Source of the DNA: Burkholderia anthina
GTDB taxonomy: Bacteria > Pseudomonadota > Gammaproteobacteria > Burkholderiales > Burkholderiaceae
DNA: 64,000 nucleotides
Reading direction: 5' to 3'
NCBI RefSeq assembly: GCF_001547525.1
Contig: NZ_CM003768.1
Coordinates: 868,001 to 932,000 of the forward strand
Shown here: positions 35,175 to 44,307 of the stretch, piece by piece
How the letters are laid out: every line of letters begins with the position of its first letter
How positions within the stretch are numbered: position 1 is the first letter of the stretch
Translations under genes and position numbers: made by a program
Notes under the pieces: generated by a model
Databases searched by the model: none
What the model was told of the DNA's origin: nothing
Seen by the model: only the letters and a program-made list of their open reading frames with translations

Positions 35175-36869
35175 TCAGGCTCCGATCTTGTGGCGGGTGC
35201 GGGCGAGCAGGATCACGGGCGCGAGCCCGGCCAGCACGATCGCGAGCGCGGCGACCGCGCCTTCTTCATAGGTGCCGCGCGCGGCTTCCGCATACAGCCA
35301 GGTCGCGAGCGTGTCGAAGTTCAGCGGGCGCAGCAGCAGCGTGGCCGGCAATTCCTTCATCGCGTCGACGAACACCAGCAGCGCGCTCGTCGTGAGCGCG
35401 GGCCGCAGCAGCGGCAGGTGGACGCGGCGCAGCGTGCCGCCGGCCGTCTCGCCGAGCGAGCGCGCGGCCTGTTCGAGCGACGGCGGAATGCGCGCGAGGC
35501 CGGCCTCGATGCCGCCGGCCGGGATCGCGAGGAAACGCACGGTATAGGCGATCACGAGCGCGGTGGCCGAGCCCATCAGCAGCAGCGCGTCGCGGCCGAG
35601 CGCCGCGCCGAACAGGCGGTCGGCCGCCGCGAACGGCATCAGCAGGCCGATCGCGAGCACGGTGCCCGGCACCGCGTAGCCGAGGCTCGCGATCCGCGCG
35701 CACAGGCGGGCAGGGCCTGCCCGGGCGCTGTCGCGCTGCGCGCGGGCGGCCCACGCGACGACGAGCCCGCACGCGAGCGTCGCGGCGGTGGCGGCGCTCG
35801 CGATCGTCAGCGTGTTCGCGAGTCCCGTCATCAATTGCGCAGATACGCCGCCGACGAGGTGCAGCCGCTTGGCCGTTTCGACCGCGAGGTACGCGGCCGG
35901 CGCGCCGAAGCCGAGCAGGACCGGCAGCCAGCCGAGCACCGCGGCGGCGAGCGCGGCCGAGCCGGTCAGGCGGCGCGGCGCGATCGGCCGCATGCGCCGG
36001 CCGTGCGCGTAGCGCTGGCGGCGGCGTCCGTAGCGTTCCAGCGCGATCATGCCGACGACGATCGCGAGCATCGCCAGCGCGATCTGCGCGGCGCCGGCGA
36101 GATCGGAGCGCGTGATCCACGTCGTATAGACGGACACGGTCAGCGTCTGCACGCCGAGAAATTCCGACGCGCCGATATCGTTCAGCGTTTCGAGCAGCGC
36201 GAGGCTCACGCCGACCGCGATCGCCGGCCGTGCAAGCGGCACGACGACGCGCCAGAACGTCGCGACGCGGCCGGCGCCGAGCGTGCGCGCGGCTTCGAGC
36301 AGGCTCGCGGACTGCGTGACGAACATCGCGCGCGTGCTCAGATAGACGTACGGATACAGCACGAAGCCGAGCACGAAGATCGCGCCGGGCAACGAGCGCA
36401 GGTCGGGCAGGCGGAACTGGCGCGGGCTGTCGAAGCCGAGCAGCCAGCGGATCGCGCCTTGCACGGGGCCGATCGGATGCAGCAGGTCGAGATACGCGAA
36501 CGCGACGATGTAGGTGGGGACCGCGAGCGGCAGCAGCAGCGCCCAGGTCAGGACCCGGCGGCCGGGGAAATCGTACGCGGTGACGAGCCACGCGCAGCCG
36601 GTGCCGACGATCGACACGATCGTGCCGACGCCGGCGAGCAGCAGCAGCGTGTTGACGAGGGCCTGCGGCAGTACGAATTCGGCGAGATGCCGCCAGTGCG
36701 CGAGATCGGCGTCGAACGCGGCGGCCACGAGCACCGCGAGCGGCGCCGCGACCGCCGCGGCGATCGCCAGCGCCGCGATCAGCCACAGGCTGCCCGCGCG
36801 CGGCCACAGGCGCGCACGCGGACCGCGCGGCTCGCGCAACGCGCGGGCAGGCGATGCGTCAGTTGTCAA
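35175..36869 (-). CDS. Ferric iron ABC transporter, permease (fused two-domain)
   Basis: This 564-residue inner-membrane protein has about twelve hydrophobic helices and two BPD_transp_1 domains, each with an EAA-type loop (first near LEAARTLGAGRVATFWRVVVPLARPA, second near LEQAARSLGETAGGTLRRVHLPLLRPA). The fused layout matches FbpB/AfuB/FutB iron permeases. Its start overlaps the end of the binding-protein gene by eleven bases, and the ATPase gene follows after four, so all three are translated from one message. Iron specificity is taken from the binding protein and the Fur-like site upstream. Confidence 0.92.
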   Translation of the reverse strand: MTTDASPARALREPRGPRARLWPRAGSLWLIAALAIAAAVAAPLAVLVAAAFDADLAHWRHLAEFVLPQALVNTLLLLAGVGTIVSIVGTGCAWLVTAYDFPGRRVLTWALLLPLAVPTYIVAFAYLDLLHPIGPVQGAIRWLLGFDSPRQFRLPDLRSLPGAIFVLGFVLYPYVYLSTRAMFVTQSASLLEAARTLGAGRVATFWRVVVPLARPAIAVGVSLALLETLNDIGASEFLGVQTLTVSVYTTWITRSDLAGAAQIALAMLAIVVGMIALERYGRRRQRYAHGRRMRPIAPRRLTGSAALAAAVLGWLPVLLGFGAPAAYLAVETAKRLHLVGGVSAQLMTGLANTLTIASAATAATLACGLVVAWAARAQRDSARAGPARLCARIASLGYAVPGTVLAIGLLMPFAAADRLFGAALGRDALLLMGSATALVIAYTVRFLAIPAGGIEAGLARIPPSLEQAARSLGETAGGTLRRVHLPLLRPALTTSALLVFVDAMKELPATLLLRPLNFDTLATWLYAEAARGTYEEGAVAALAIVLAGLAPVILLARTRHKIGA

Positions 36870-37908
36870 AGCCGACCTTGTCGACGAGCTGGCTCGCCTG
36901 CTTGCGATGCTTCGCGATATCCGCGAGCGGCAGCGGGTCGACCTTCAGCGTGCCGAAGCTCGCGATCACCGGGTCGAGCTTCACGTTCGCGCGCACCGGG
37001 TATTCGTAGTTCGCCTGCGCATACAGCGCCTGCGCTTCCGGCGACACCAGGTATTCCAGCAGCTTCACCGCATTGGCCTTGTGCGGCGCGTGCTTCGCGA
37101 CCGTCGCGCCGCTGATGTTCACGTGCGTGCCGCCGCTCTTCGTATTCGCGAACGTCGGACGCACGACCTTGATCGCGTCGCCCCACTTGCGCGCATCGCT
37201 GCCGGGTTCCGCATTCTTCATGTGGCCGACGTAGTACGCGTTCGCGAGGCCGACGTCGCAGATGCCGCCGAGGATGTCGCGCGCGACGTCGCGGTCGCCG
37301 CCCGTCGCCTTGCGCGCGAGGTTGGCCTTCACGCCGCGCAGCCATTTTTCGGTCGCGGCTTCGCCGTCATGCGCGATCATCGCCGCGACGAGCGCCGTGT
37401 TGTACGGATGCTGGCCCGACCGGATGCAGACCTTGCCCTTCCATTTCGGATCGGCGAGATCCTCGTAGCGGAACGCATCGACCTTCAGGTCCTTTTCGAC
37501 GTACAGCACGCGGTCGCGCAGCGACAGTGCGTACCAGTCGCCGTTCGCGCCGCGCAGGTTCGCGGGAATCGCATCGTCGAGCGCCTTCGAGCGCACCGGC
37601 TGGGTGACGCCGCCGTCGACGAGGTCGAGCAGGTTGCCGACGTCGACCGTCATCAGCACGTCGGCCGGCGATTGCGCGCCTTCCGCCTTCACGCGCTCGA
37701 GCAGGCCATCCTTCACGAACACCGTGTTGACCTTGACGCCGCTCTGCTTCGTGAACGCGTCGATGAGCGGCTGGATCAGCTTCGGCTCGCGGGTGGTGTA
37801 CAGGCTCACTTCCTCGGCTGCCTGGGCAAGCGGCGCGAAGGCGGCCGCGGCCGCGGCCAAGGCGAGGGCGCCGGCGAGCGGCAGCAGGCGGGTGCGCGGA
37901 TTCGACAT
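36859..37908 (-). CDS. Ferric iron ABC transporter, periplasmic substrate-binding protein
   Basis: The product has 349 residues. The start at 37908 has GGAG five bases upstream and opens a Sec signal peptide (LLPLAGALALAAAAAAFAPLAQAAEE); a longer frame to 38310 would hide it. The mature protein begins EVSLYTTREPKLIQPLIDAF, and the paired tyrosines in ANAYYVGHM are the Fe3+ ligands characteristic of FbpA/FutA/AfuA proteins. It captures ferric iron in the periplasm for the permease and ATPase encoded behind it. It is the first gene of the operon. A Fur-box-like sequence lies 103-121 bases upstream. Confidence 0.93.
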   Translation of the reverse strand: MSNPRTRLLPLAGALALAAAAAAFAPLAQAAEEVSLYTTREPKLIQPLIDAFTKQSGVKVNTVFVKDGLLERVKAEGAQSPADVLMTVDVGNLLDLVDGGVTQPVRSKALDDAIPANLRGANGDWYALSLRDRVLYVEKDLKVDAFRYEDLADPKWKGKVCIRSGQHPYNTALVAAMIAHDGEAATEKWLRGVKANLARKATGGDRDVARDILGGICDVGLANAYYVGHMKNAEPGSDARKWGDAIKVVRPTFANTKSGGTHVNISGATVAKHAPHKANAVKLLEYLVSPEAQALYAQANYEYPVRANVKLDPVIASFGTLKVDPLPLADIAKHRKQASQLVDKVGFDN

Positions 37909-38010
37909 GGAGACTCCGGTGGGGCAGGTGGACGAGGGAGCGTTCCGGGGCGCGCCTGCCGCCCGAGCGACCCGGAACATTACAAAGTGAAAGATTCTGG
38001 ATTCTAAATC

Positions 38011-38029
38011 GAAATGGGAATGATTAACA
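38011..38029 (-). promoter_or_regulatory. Candidate Fur box of the iron transporter operon
   Basis: The minus strand reads TGTTAATCATTCCCATTTC, related to the Fur consensus GATAATGATAATCATTATC, chiefly in its AATCATT-CATT core. It lies in an AT-rich patch upstream of the binding-protein gene, which would be repressed when iron is plentiful. The match is partial. Confidence 0.45.
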
Positions 38030-38151
38030 AACGAAAGCTTGCGGAAAGCAGGGGAGAAGCCGGGGACGGAGACCGGCGAACGGGGCGGCCCGGCGCGGGC
38101 GCAAGCGCGTAGAATGCCCGCTTCGAGGAATTTGACGGAGCGGCACCGACC

Positions 38152-38313
38152 ATGAACGATCAGCGCAAGAAGAACCCTGTCCGCAACGTGAGCATCCTGA
38201 TCGTCGTGGCCGTGCTGCTCGTGATCGGGACGATCCTGTACAACGCGATTTCGCAGAAGCACGCGTACGACGAGGCCCATCCGGCCGAGGCCGCGAGCGC
38301 GGCGTCGCACTGA
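38152..38313 (+). CDS. 53-residue single-pass membrane protein
   Basis: ATG at 38152 and TGA at 38311 enclose 53 residues: a basic start (MNDQRKKNPVRN), one hydrophobic segment (VSILIVVAVLLVIGTILY) and a polar Ala/His/Glu tail. The positive-inside charge pattern is right for a real inner-membrane protein with the tail outside. GACGGAG lies about eleven bases before the ATG. It is divergent from the iron operon, sharing its 243-base upstream region. No family is recognised. Small size and lack of known relatives keep confidence moderate. Confidence 0.55.
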   Translation: MNDQRKKNPVRNVSILIVVAVLLVIGTILYNAISQKHAYDEAHPAEAASAASH

Positions 38314-38494
38314 CGTGCCGGTGCGCGGCCCGCTCGGGTCGCGCGCGGGGCAGGCGAACGGCGTCGATTCGCGGCTTCCGGCGTGACGGGCGCCGTGCGG
38401 AACCGGCGCGCCGTATCGACAGGTCAGCCGTGCGTCAACGTGACGCGGGCGCGAATTTCGGGCGGATCCGCGCGTAGAACACGGACATCCGCGC

Positions 38495-40786
38495 TCAGGC
38501 GGGCAGGCGGATCACGCTCGCGTCCTTGCGGATCAGCAGCGACGACGCGAGCATCTGCTTGCACTGGTGCGCGAGCACCTTCAGGTCGTGCGTGAGCTCG
38601 GCGCCGACCGCATCGGATTTTTCCGCGGACACGACCATCGCATCGAGATCGCGCGTGATCTGCTTCGATGCTTCGAGCTGGTCGGCCGGCGGCGGCTCGC
38701 CGGCTTCGGCCTTCTCGAGATTGTCGAGCACGGCGGCCAGGCCGCGCTGCAGCGCGTCGTCGTGGACGAGCCCGCCGTCGGCCGCGCACGCGCTGCGGAT
38801 CAGCGGCGCCGCAGCCGTGATCTGCGCGCCGAGCACGTGCGTCTGCACGAGCAGGTCGTTCAGTTCGGGCACGAAGCGCTGGTGCGCCTTCGGCTCGATC
38901 ATCATCCGCTGGAACGCCTGCCCGAGGTTCGCGAACGCGATGTGCACGTCCTTGCGGGCGAGCCGGTAGCGGTAGTCGTCGTCGAGGCTGGCCGCCGGAG
39001 ATTCGATCGCCGCGGCGACGCCCGCGACGACGGCGGCGCCGTCGGCGGCCGGCACCGGCGGCGGCGACATGCCGCGCCCGGCGCGCCACACGGCCTCGAA
39101 GTACTTGCGGGTGGCGCTCAGCATGTCGGTGACGAGCTTGCCCATCAGCCGGTATTCCCAGTACGGGAACAGCCGGCTCGCGGCGATCGCGATCATGCAG
39201 CCCACCACCGTGTCGATCGCGCGCTCGCCGATGATCCGCATGCTGCCCGGCGCGAGCAGGTGGAACATCAGCAGCACGTACGACGACGTGAACACGACAC
39301 TCGCCGCATAGTTGAACAGCAGCAGGCTGTAGCTCATCACCATCGACCCGAACATGATCGCGATCAGCAGGTGCGTGTCCTTCACCGTGTAGATCAGCGC
39401 GACGCTCGCCGCGCAGCCGATCAGCGTCCCGACGATACGCGCCGCGTTGCGCTGCTTGGTCAGCGAGTAGCCGGGCTTCAGGATGATGATGGTCGTCATC
39501 ACGATCCAGTATGCGTTGGTGAGCGGCAGCAGGCGCCCGATCCAGAAGCCGACCGCGACGGCGATCGTCACGCGCAGCGCATGGCGAAAGCTCGGCGAAC
39601 GCATGTTCAGGTTCGAGAAGATCAGCAGCGGCGACAGGCGGCGGCGCTGCAGGAAGCGCGTGAGCGCCTTGTCGATCTTCAGTTCGGTTTGCTGCGGATC
39701 GGCGCGGCCCGACAGGTTGCGGCGCATCCGGTCGATCAGGCGCGTCGCGCTCCAGATGCGCCGGAACGTCGCGACCACGGCCGCATAGGCTTCCGCGTGG
39801 GTGGCCGCGAAGTTCTTCTTGCGCATCAGCTCGATCTCGTACTCGATCGCGCGCAGCTCGGCCTTCACGCTGATGTGCGAATGCGGCGCGCGGTTTTCGA
39901 GCACCGCGAGGCCGACCTCCTCGAGATCGGCCGCGGCCTTGCGGATCAGGTCGCGGTAGAAGATGATCAGGTCCGTTCCGCCGAACGTGTTGCGCACGAG
40001 CGGGTAGTCGGTGTGCGCGCCGACGAACAGCTCGTGCAGATCGACGCTGTTGATGAACAGGTTGTACATCGTCGTGCGGCCGGGATCGAGCTTGCCGCGC
40101 CGCAGCTTCGGCAGGTTGCGCAGCACGATGTCGCGCGCGGTTTCCTGCGTTTCGACCGCGGTAATCTGCCGGGCGACGAGATTGCGGTAGCACTCGTCGA
40201 GATCGGCGTCGAGATCGTAGAACTGCGCGCGCGCGAGCAGGTAGTCGGCGCAGGCGAACAGGCTTTCGGCCAGCGCCTGCTGCTCGATCCGGCGCGCCTG
40301 CCACTGCGACACGAGCGTGGCCCAGTACGTGTACCAGAGGCCGCCCGCGAGAATCCAGCCGGCGTTGACGAACGCCTGCAGCGGCGTGAACTTCTCCTCG
40401 AGCGTCATCACCATCATGAACAGCGTCGCGAAGCTGATCTGCGGCCAGCGGTTGCCGTAGACGACGATCAGCGACAGCACGAACGTGAGCGGCACGATCG
40501 TGAGCCACAGCGCGAAGATGTTCGGTGTCGCGAGGCCGGTGGCGAGCGCCGCCAGAAAACCGATCACGCTGCACGCGAGCATTTCGTTGTGCTTGTACTT
40601 GAGCGGGCCCGGCATGTCGACGACGCACGCGCCGAGCGCGCCCGTCGAGATCGTGAAGCCGAGCTCGCGGTTGTGAAACACGATCAGGCACAACACGGCC
40701 GGCAGCGACACGCCGACCGCGATGCGCAGGCCGCCGAAAAAATACTGGCTGTAGAAAAACTTTCTGATTTCGACCGAATAGCGCAT
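38495..40786 (-). CDS. FUSC family inner-membrane protein (aromatic acid exporter/YccS-like)
   Basis: The product is 763 residues from MRYSVEIRKFFYSQYFFGG, preferred over the further 40 residues of open frame. Two blocks of about five to six membrane helices (residues 20-190 and about 370-510), each followed by a cytoplasmic part, form the FUSC duplication seen in YccS, YhfK and AaeB. The FUSC core ALRVTIAVAVGFWIGRLLPLTNAYWIVMTTIIILKPG is visible in pieces near residue 385. These proteins export aromatic acids or fusaric acid-like compounds. No adjacent adaptor gene (AaeA type) is present, so the efflux role is a family-based inference. It is divergent from recC. Confidence 0.9.
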   Translation of the reverse strand: MRYSVEIRKFFYSQYFFGGLRIAVGVSLPAVLCLIVFHNRELGFTISTGALGACVVDMPGPLKYKHNEMLACSVIGFLAALATGLATPNIFALWLTIVPLTFVLSLIVVYGNRWPQISFATLFMMVMTLEEKFTPLQAFVNAGWILAGGLWYTYWATLVSQWQARRIEQQALAESLFACADYLLARAQFYDLDADLDECYRNLVARQITAVETQETARDIVLRNLPKLRRGKLDPGRTTMYNLFINSVDLHELFVGAHTDYPLVRNTFGGTDLIIFYRDLIRKAAADLEEVGLAVLENRAPHSHISVKAELRAIEYEIELMRKKNFAATHAEAYAAVVATFRRIWSATRLIDRMRRNLSGRADPQQTELKIDKALTRFLQRRRLSPLLIFSNLNMRSPSFRHALRVTIAVAVGFWIGRLLPLTNAYWIVMTTIIILKPGYSLTKQRNAARIVGTLIGCAASVALIYTVKDTHLLIAIMFGSMVMSYSLLLFNYAASVVFTSSYVLLMFHLLAPGSMRIIGERAIDTVVGCMIAIAASRLFPYWEYRLMGKLVTDMLSATRKYFEAVWRAGRGMSPPPVPAADGAAVVAGVAAAIESPAASLDDDYRYRLARKDVHIAFANLGQAFQRMMIEPKAHQRFVPELNDLLVQTHVLGAQITAAAPLIRSACAADGGLVHDDALQRGLAAVLDNLEKAEAGEPPPADQLEASKQITRDLDAMVVSAEKSDAVGAELTHDLKVLAHQCKQMLASSLLIRKDASVIRLPA

Positions 40787-40968
40787 CGATGGGCTGAATG
40801 GCAGACGAAGACGCCCGGGGGCGGCGTATTGACTGGCGACGAGTCTATCGTATTTCGCGGTTCGCAAAAGCTGGCTTTCCGGCCGAGGTTCGCGGCGGCG
40901 GCCCATTTGCTATCCTTGGTGATCCTGTTCGCCCGGCCCCGCCGGTCCGAGGTTCCGACGCCCGCTTC

Positions 40969-43900
40969 ATGCTCCATCTTTTCTATTCGAACCGTCACGA
41001 AACGCTGGCCGACGCGCTGCTCGAGGATCTGGCCGCGTTTCCGGCCCGTAACGGCCCGTGGGCGCCGCAACAGGTCATCGTGCCGAGCGCGGCGCTGCGC
41101 CGCCGCCTCGAGCTCGACATCGCCGCGCGCAACGGCGTGTGCGCGAACGTCGAGTTCACGTATCTCGCGCAGTGGCTGTGGGCGCAGATCGGCCGCGTGC
41201 TGGCGGTGCCCGCGCGTTCGCCGTTCGCGCCCGACCGGCTCGTGTGGCGCTGCTACCGGCTGTTCGCGCAGGCGGCAGGCGACGCGCCGTGGCTCGCGTC
41301 GCCGCGGCTGGCCGCGTATCTGTCGGCCTCCGACGATGCGATGCGCTACGAGCTGGCCCATCGCGTCGCGGCCGTGCTCGATCACTACCTGACCTACCGC
41401 CCCGAATGGCTGGCCGCGTGGCAGGCCGGCGAATCGGTGCTCGCGGGCGACGCCGCGCCGCGCGGGATCAGCGACGCCGCGCGCGACGACGAGCGCTGGC
41501 AGGCCGCGCTGTGGCGCGCGCTGCTCGCCGAGCTGAGCGACAGCGGCACGCCGCCGGCGCACCGTTTCCTCGTCGAGGCGCGCCATCTCGATGCCGATAC
41601 GGTCGCGCGCGCCGACTGGCCCGAATCGGTCAGCGTGTTCGCGCTGCCGACGATGCCGCCGCTGCATGTCGCGCTGCTGCGCGAACTGTCGCGCTGGATC
41701 GACGTGCGCGTCTACGCGCTGAATCCGTGCCGCGAATTCTGGTTCGACATCGTGACCGCCGCGCACGCCGAGGCGCTCGATGCGGCCGGGCGGCGCGATT
41801 ACCAGGAAGTCGGCCATCCGCTGCTCGCCGAATGGGGCAGGCAGACGCAGGCGCAACTGCACATGCTGCACGAGCTGACTGAAAGCGCGGCGTCGGGCGA
41901 TGCGTCGCGTTTCGTCGAGAATCCCGCACCGACGTGGCTCGCGCGCGTGCAGAACGCGATCCTCGAACTGCAGCCGGAGGCCGACATCGGCGGCACGCCG
42001 CTCGAGCGCGGGATCGAGGTGCATGTGTGCCACAGCCTCGCGCGCCAGCTCGAGGTGCTGCACGACCGGCTGCTCGCGTGGTTCGACGCCGATGCGAGCC
42101 TGCAGCCGTCCGACGTGCTCGTCGCGGTGGCCGATCTTGCCGCCGCCGGGCCGTTGATCGACGCGGTGTTCGGCACCGCAGGCGCCGGCGGCGCGCGGGT
42201 GCCGTACCGGATCACCGGCCTGCCGCCGTCGCAGGCGAACCCGGTCGCGCGCGTGCTGCTCGACTGGCTCGCGTTGCCGGAGCGGCAGGTCGGCGCGCCG
42301 GAGCTGGTCGAATGGCTGCGCGTGGATGCGGTGGCCGCGCGCTACGACATCGACGCGGCCGCGCTCGAAACGGTGCAGACCTGGCTCGCGGCCGCCGGCG
42401 CGCGGCGCGGGCTGTCGCCGCGCGCGAGCGACGACGCGGCCGTGCCCGCGCCGCGCCATACGTTCTCCGATGCGCTCGCGCGGCTCTTTCTCGGCTATGC
42501 GATGCCCGAAGGCGCGGCGCCGATCGGTGCATGGCTGCCGATCGAGGCGGCCACGGGCAGCGAGGCCGAACTGCTCGGCCGGCTCGCACGCTTCACCGAC
42601 GATCTCGACGGCTTCGCGCGGCGGCTCGCGCAGTCGCACACGCCGCGCGGCTGGAGCGAGCTGTTCGCCGACACGCTCGCGCGCTTCTTCGATTCGGGCG
42701 CCGCGTATGCCGACGCGCTGGCCGGCGTGCGCGACGCGCTCGACGCGATGCTGGCCGCGATGACGGAAGGCGCGCCCGACGAGGCGCTGCCGGCGGCCGT
42801 CGTCCGCGCGGGGCTCACCGCGGCGCTCGACGATCCGGCCCGCGGCGGGGTGCCGTGGGGCGGCGTCACGTTCTCGTCGCTCACGAGCTTGCGCGGGCTG
42901 CCGTATCGCATCGTCTGCCTGCTCGGGATGGACGACGGCGTGCTGCCGAGCCTCGCGCGCGCGGACGAATTCGACCTGATGGCCGTGCTGCCGAAGCTGG
43001 GCGACCGGCAGCGCCGCGACGACGAGCGCAATCTGTTTCTCGACCTGCTGCTGGCTGCCCGCGACCGGTTGCTGATCACCTATACGGGCCGCAGCATCCG
43101 CGACAATGCGCCGTTGCCGCCCGCGGCGCTCGTCGACGAGTTACTCGATCATCTGGCGATCGTCACGGCGGGGCCCGGCGCCGCCCCGGATGCGGTCGAT
43201 GCCGCGCGGCGCGCGTTCATCGTCGAGCATCCGCTGCAGCCGTTCGCGGCCGCGTATTTCCAGCCGGGCAGCGAACTCGTTTCGTACGACGCCGAGCGGG
43301 CGACGCTGGCGTCGCTGCTGGCCACCGAAGCGTCGCGCGGCGGGCCGCGCGAGCAGCCGTTCTTCGCGCGGCCGCTGCCGGCCGAGCCGGTCGAGCCCGT
43401 CGCGTTCAGCGAATTCGAACGTTTCTGGCGGCATCCGGCGCGCGCATTGCTGCGCGGCCGGCTCGGCATCGTGCTGGCGGACGCGCAGGCCGAACTGCTC
43501 GATACCGAGCCGTTCGCGCTGGACTTCGCCGGCAGCGACGCGCTTGCCGAGCGCGTGCTGCCGCTCCTGATCGAAGCGGGCGAGGGCGGCGTGCACGATC
43601 ACGCGCTGCGCATCGCGGACGCGAGCCCCGAACTGCCCGGCGGCGCGACGGGCGCGGTGTGGCGCGACCAGGCGCTCGGCTCGATGACGCAGCTTGCGTC
43701 GAACGTGCGCGGTGCGCTGGCCGGCGGCATCGAGCGGCGGCCGTTCTCGCTCGCCGTCGTGCCGAAATGGCCCGACACCGAGCAGGCGCTGTTCGGCGCC
43801 GACGACGCGATGCTGGCGGCCGACGCGGTGAGCGCCCCGCTCGAGTTGCACGGCACGCTGAACCGGCTGACGCCGGGCGGGCAGGTCATCTACCGCTATG

Positions 43901-44307
43901 CGCGACCGAGCGCGCGCGACTACCTGTCCGCGTGGCTCGCGCATCTCGTCTACTGTGCGATCGAGCCCGGCGGCCCGCGCCGCACGCTATGGTTCGGCAG
44001 CGGCGGCGCGTTCGAGCTGACGCCCGTCGCGGCGCCGCTCGAACGGCTCGCGCCGCTGGCCGCGCTGTTCCGCGCGGGGCGGCGCATGCCGCTGCGGTTT
44101 TTCCCGCGCAGTGCATGGGCGCGGGTGTCCGACGGCGAGGCCAAGGCCGCGAGCGTGTGGATCAACGAGCGGGTCGTGAGCGAAGCCGACGATCCGGCCA
44201 TCGCGATCGCGTGGCGCGGCGCGCATCCGTCGCTCGACGAGCCGTTCGGCACGCTCGCGCGGCTCGTGTTCGAGCCGCTCGTCGAACATCTGAAGGAGGT
44301 CGCATGA
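40969..44307 (+). CDS. recC: Exodeoxyribonuclease V gamma subunit (RecC)
   Basis: The product has 1112 residues, the normal RecC length. It begins MLHLFYSNRHETLADALLEDL, homologous to the start of enteric RecC, and has the family region VIVPSAALRRRLELDIAARNGVCANVEF. RecC is the non-catalytic helicase-like subunit that holds the complex together, splits the strands and recognises Chi. The frame is open from 40798 but only the ATG at 40969 gives the conserved N-terminus. It overlaps recB by four bases (ATGA), and GAAGGAGG at the end of recC serves as the recB ribosome site. Confidence 0.95.
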   Translation: MLHLFYSNRHETLADALLEDLAAFPARNGPWAPQQVIVPSAALRRRLELDIAARNGVCANVEFTYLAQWLWAQIGRVLAVPARSPFAPDRLVWRCYRLFAQAAGDAPWLASPRLAAYLSASDDAMRYELAHRVAAVLDHYLTYRPEWLAAWQAGESVLAGDAAPRGISDAARDDERWQAALWRALLAELSDSGTPPAHRFLVEARHLDADTVARADWPESVSVFALPTMPPLHVALLRELSRWIDVRVYALNPCREFWFDIVTAAHAEALDAAGRRDYQEVGHPLLAEWGRQTQAQLHMLHELTESAASGDASRFVENPAPTWLARVQNAILELQPEADIGGTPLERGIEVHVCHSLARQLEVLHDRLLAWFDADASLQPSDVLVAVADLAAAGPLIDAVFGTAGAGGARVPYRITGLPPSQANPVARVLLDWLALPERQVGAPELVEWLRVDAVAARYDIDAAALETVQTWLAAAGARRGLSPRASDDAAVPAPRHTFSDALARLFLGYAMPEGAAPIGAWLPIEAATGSEAELLGRLARFTDDLDGFARRLAQSHTPRGWSELFADTLARFFDSGAAYADALAGVRDALDAMLAAMTEGAPDEALPAAVVRAGLTAALDDPARGGVPWGGVTFSSLTSLRGLPYRIVCLLGMDDGVLPSLARADEFDLMAVLPKLGDRQRRDDERNLFLDLLLAARDRLLITYTGRSIRDNAPLPPAALVDELLDHLAIVTAGPGAAPDAVDAARRAFIVEHPLQPFAAAYFQPGSELVSYDAERATLASLLATEASRGGPREQPFFARPLPAEPVEPVAFSEFERFWRHPARALLRGRLGIVLADAQAELLDTEPFALDFAGSDALAERVLPLLIEAGEGGVHDHALRIADASPELPGGATGAVWRDQALGSMTQLASNVRGALAGGIERRPFSLAVVPKWPDTEQALFGADDAMLAADAVSAPLELHGTLNRLTPGGQVIYRYARPSARDYLSAWLAHLVYCAIEPGGPRRTLWFGSGGAFELTPVAAPLERLAPLAALFRAGRRMPLRFFPRSAWARVSDGEAKAASVWINERVVSEADDPAIAIAWRGAHPSLDEPFGTLARLVFEPLVEHLKEVA

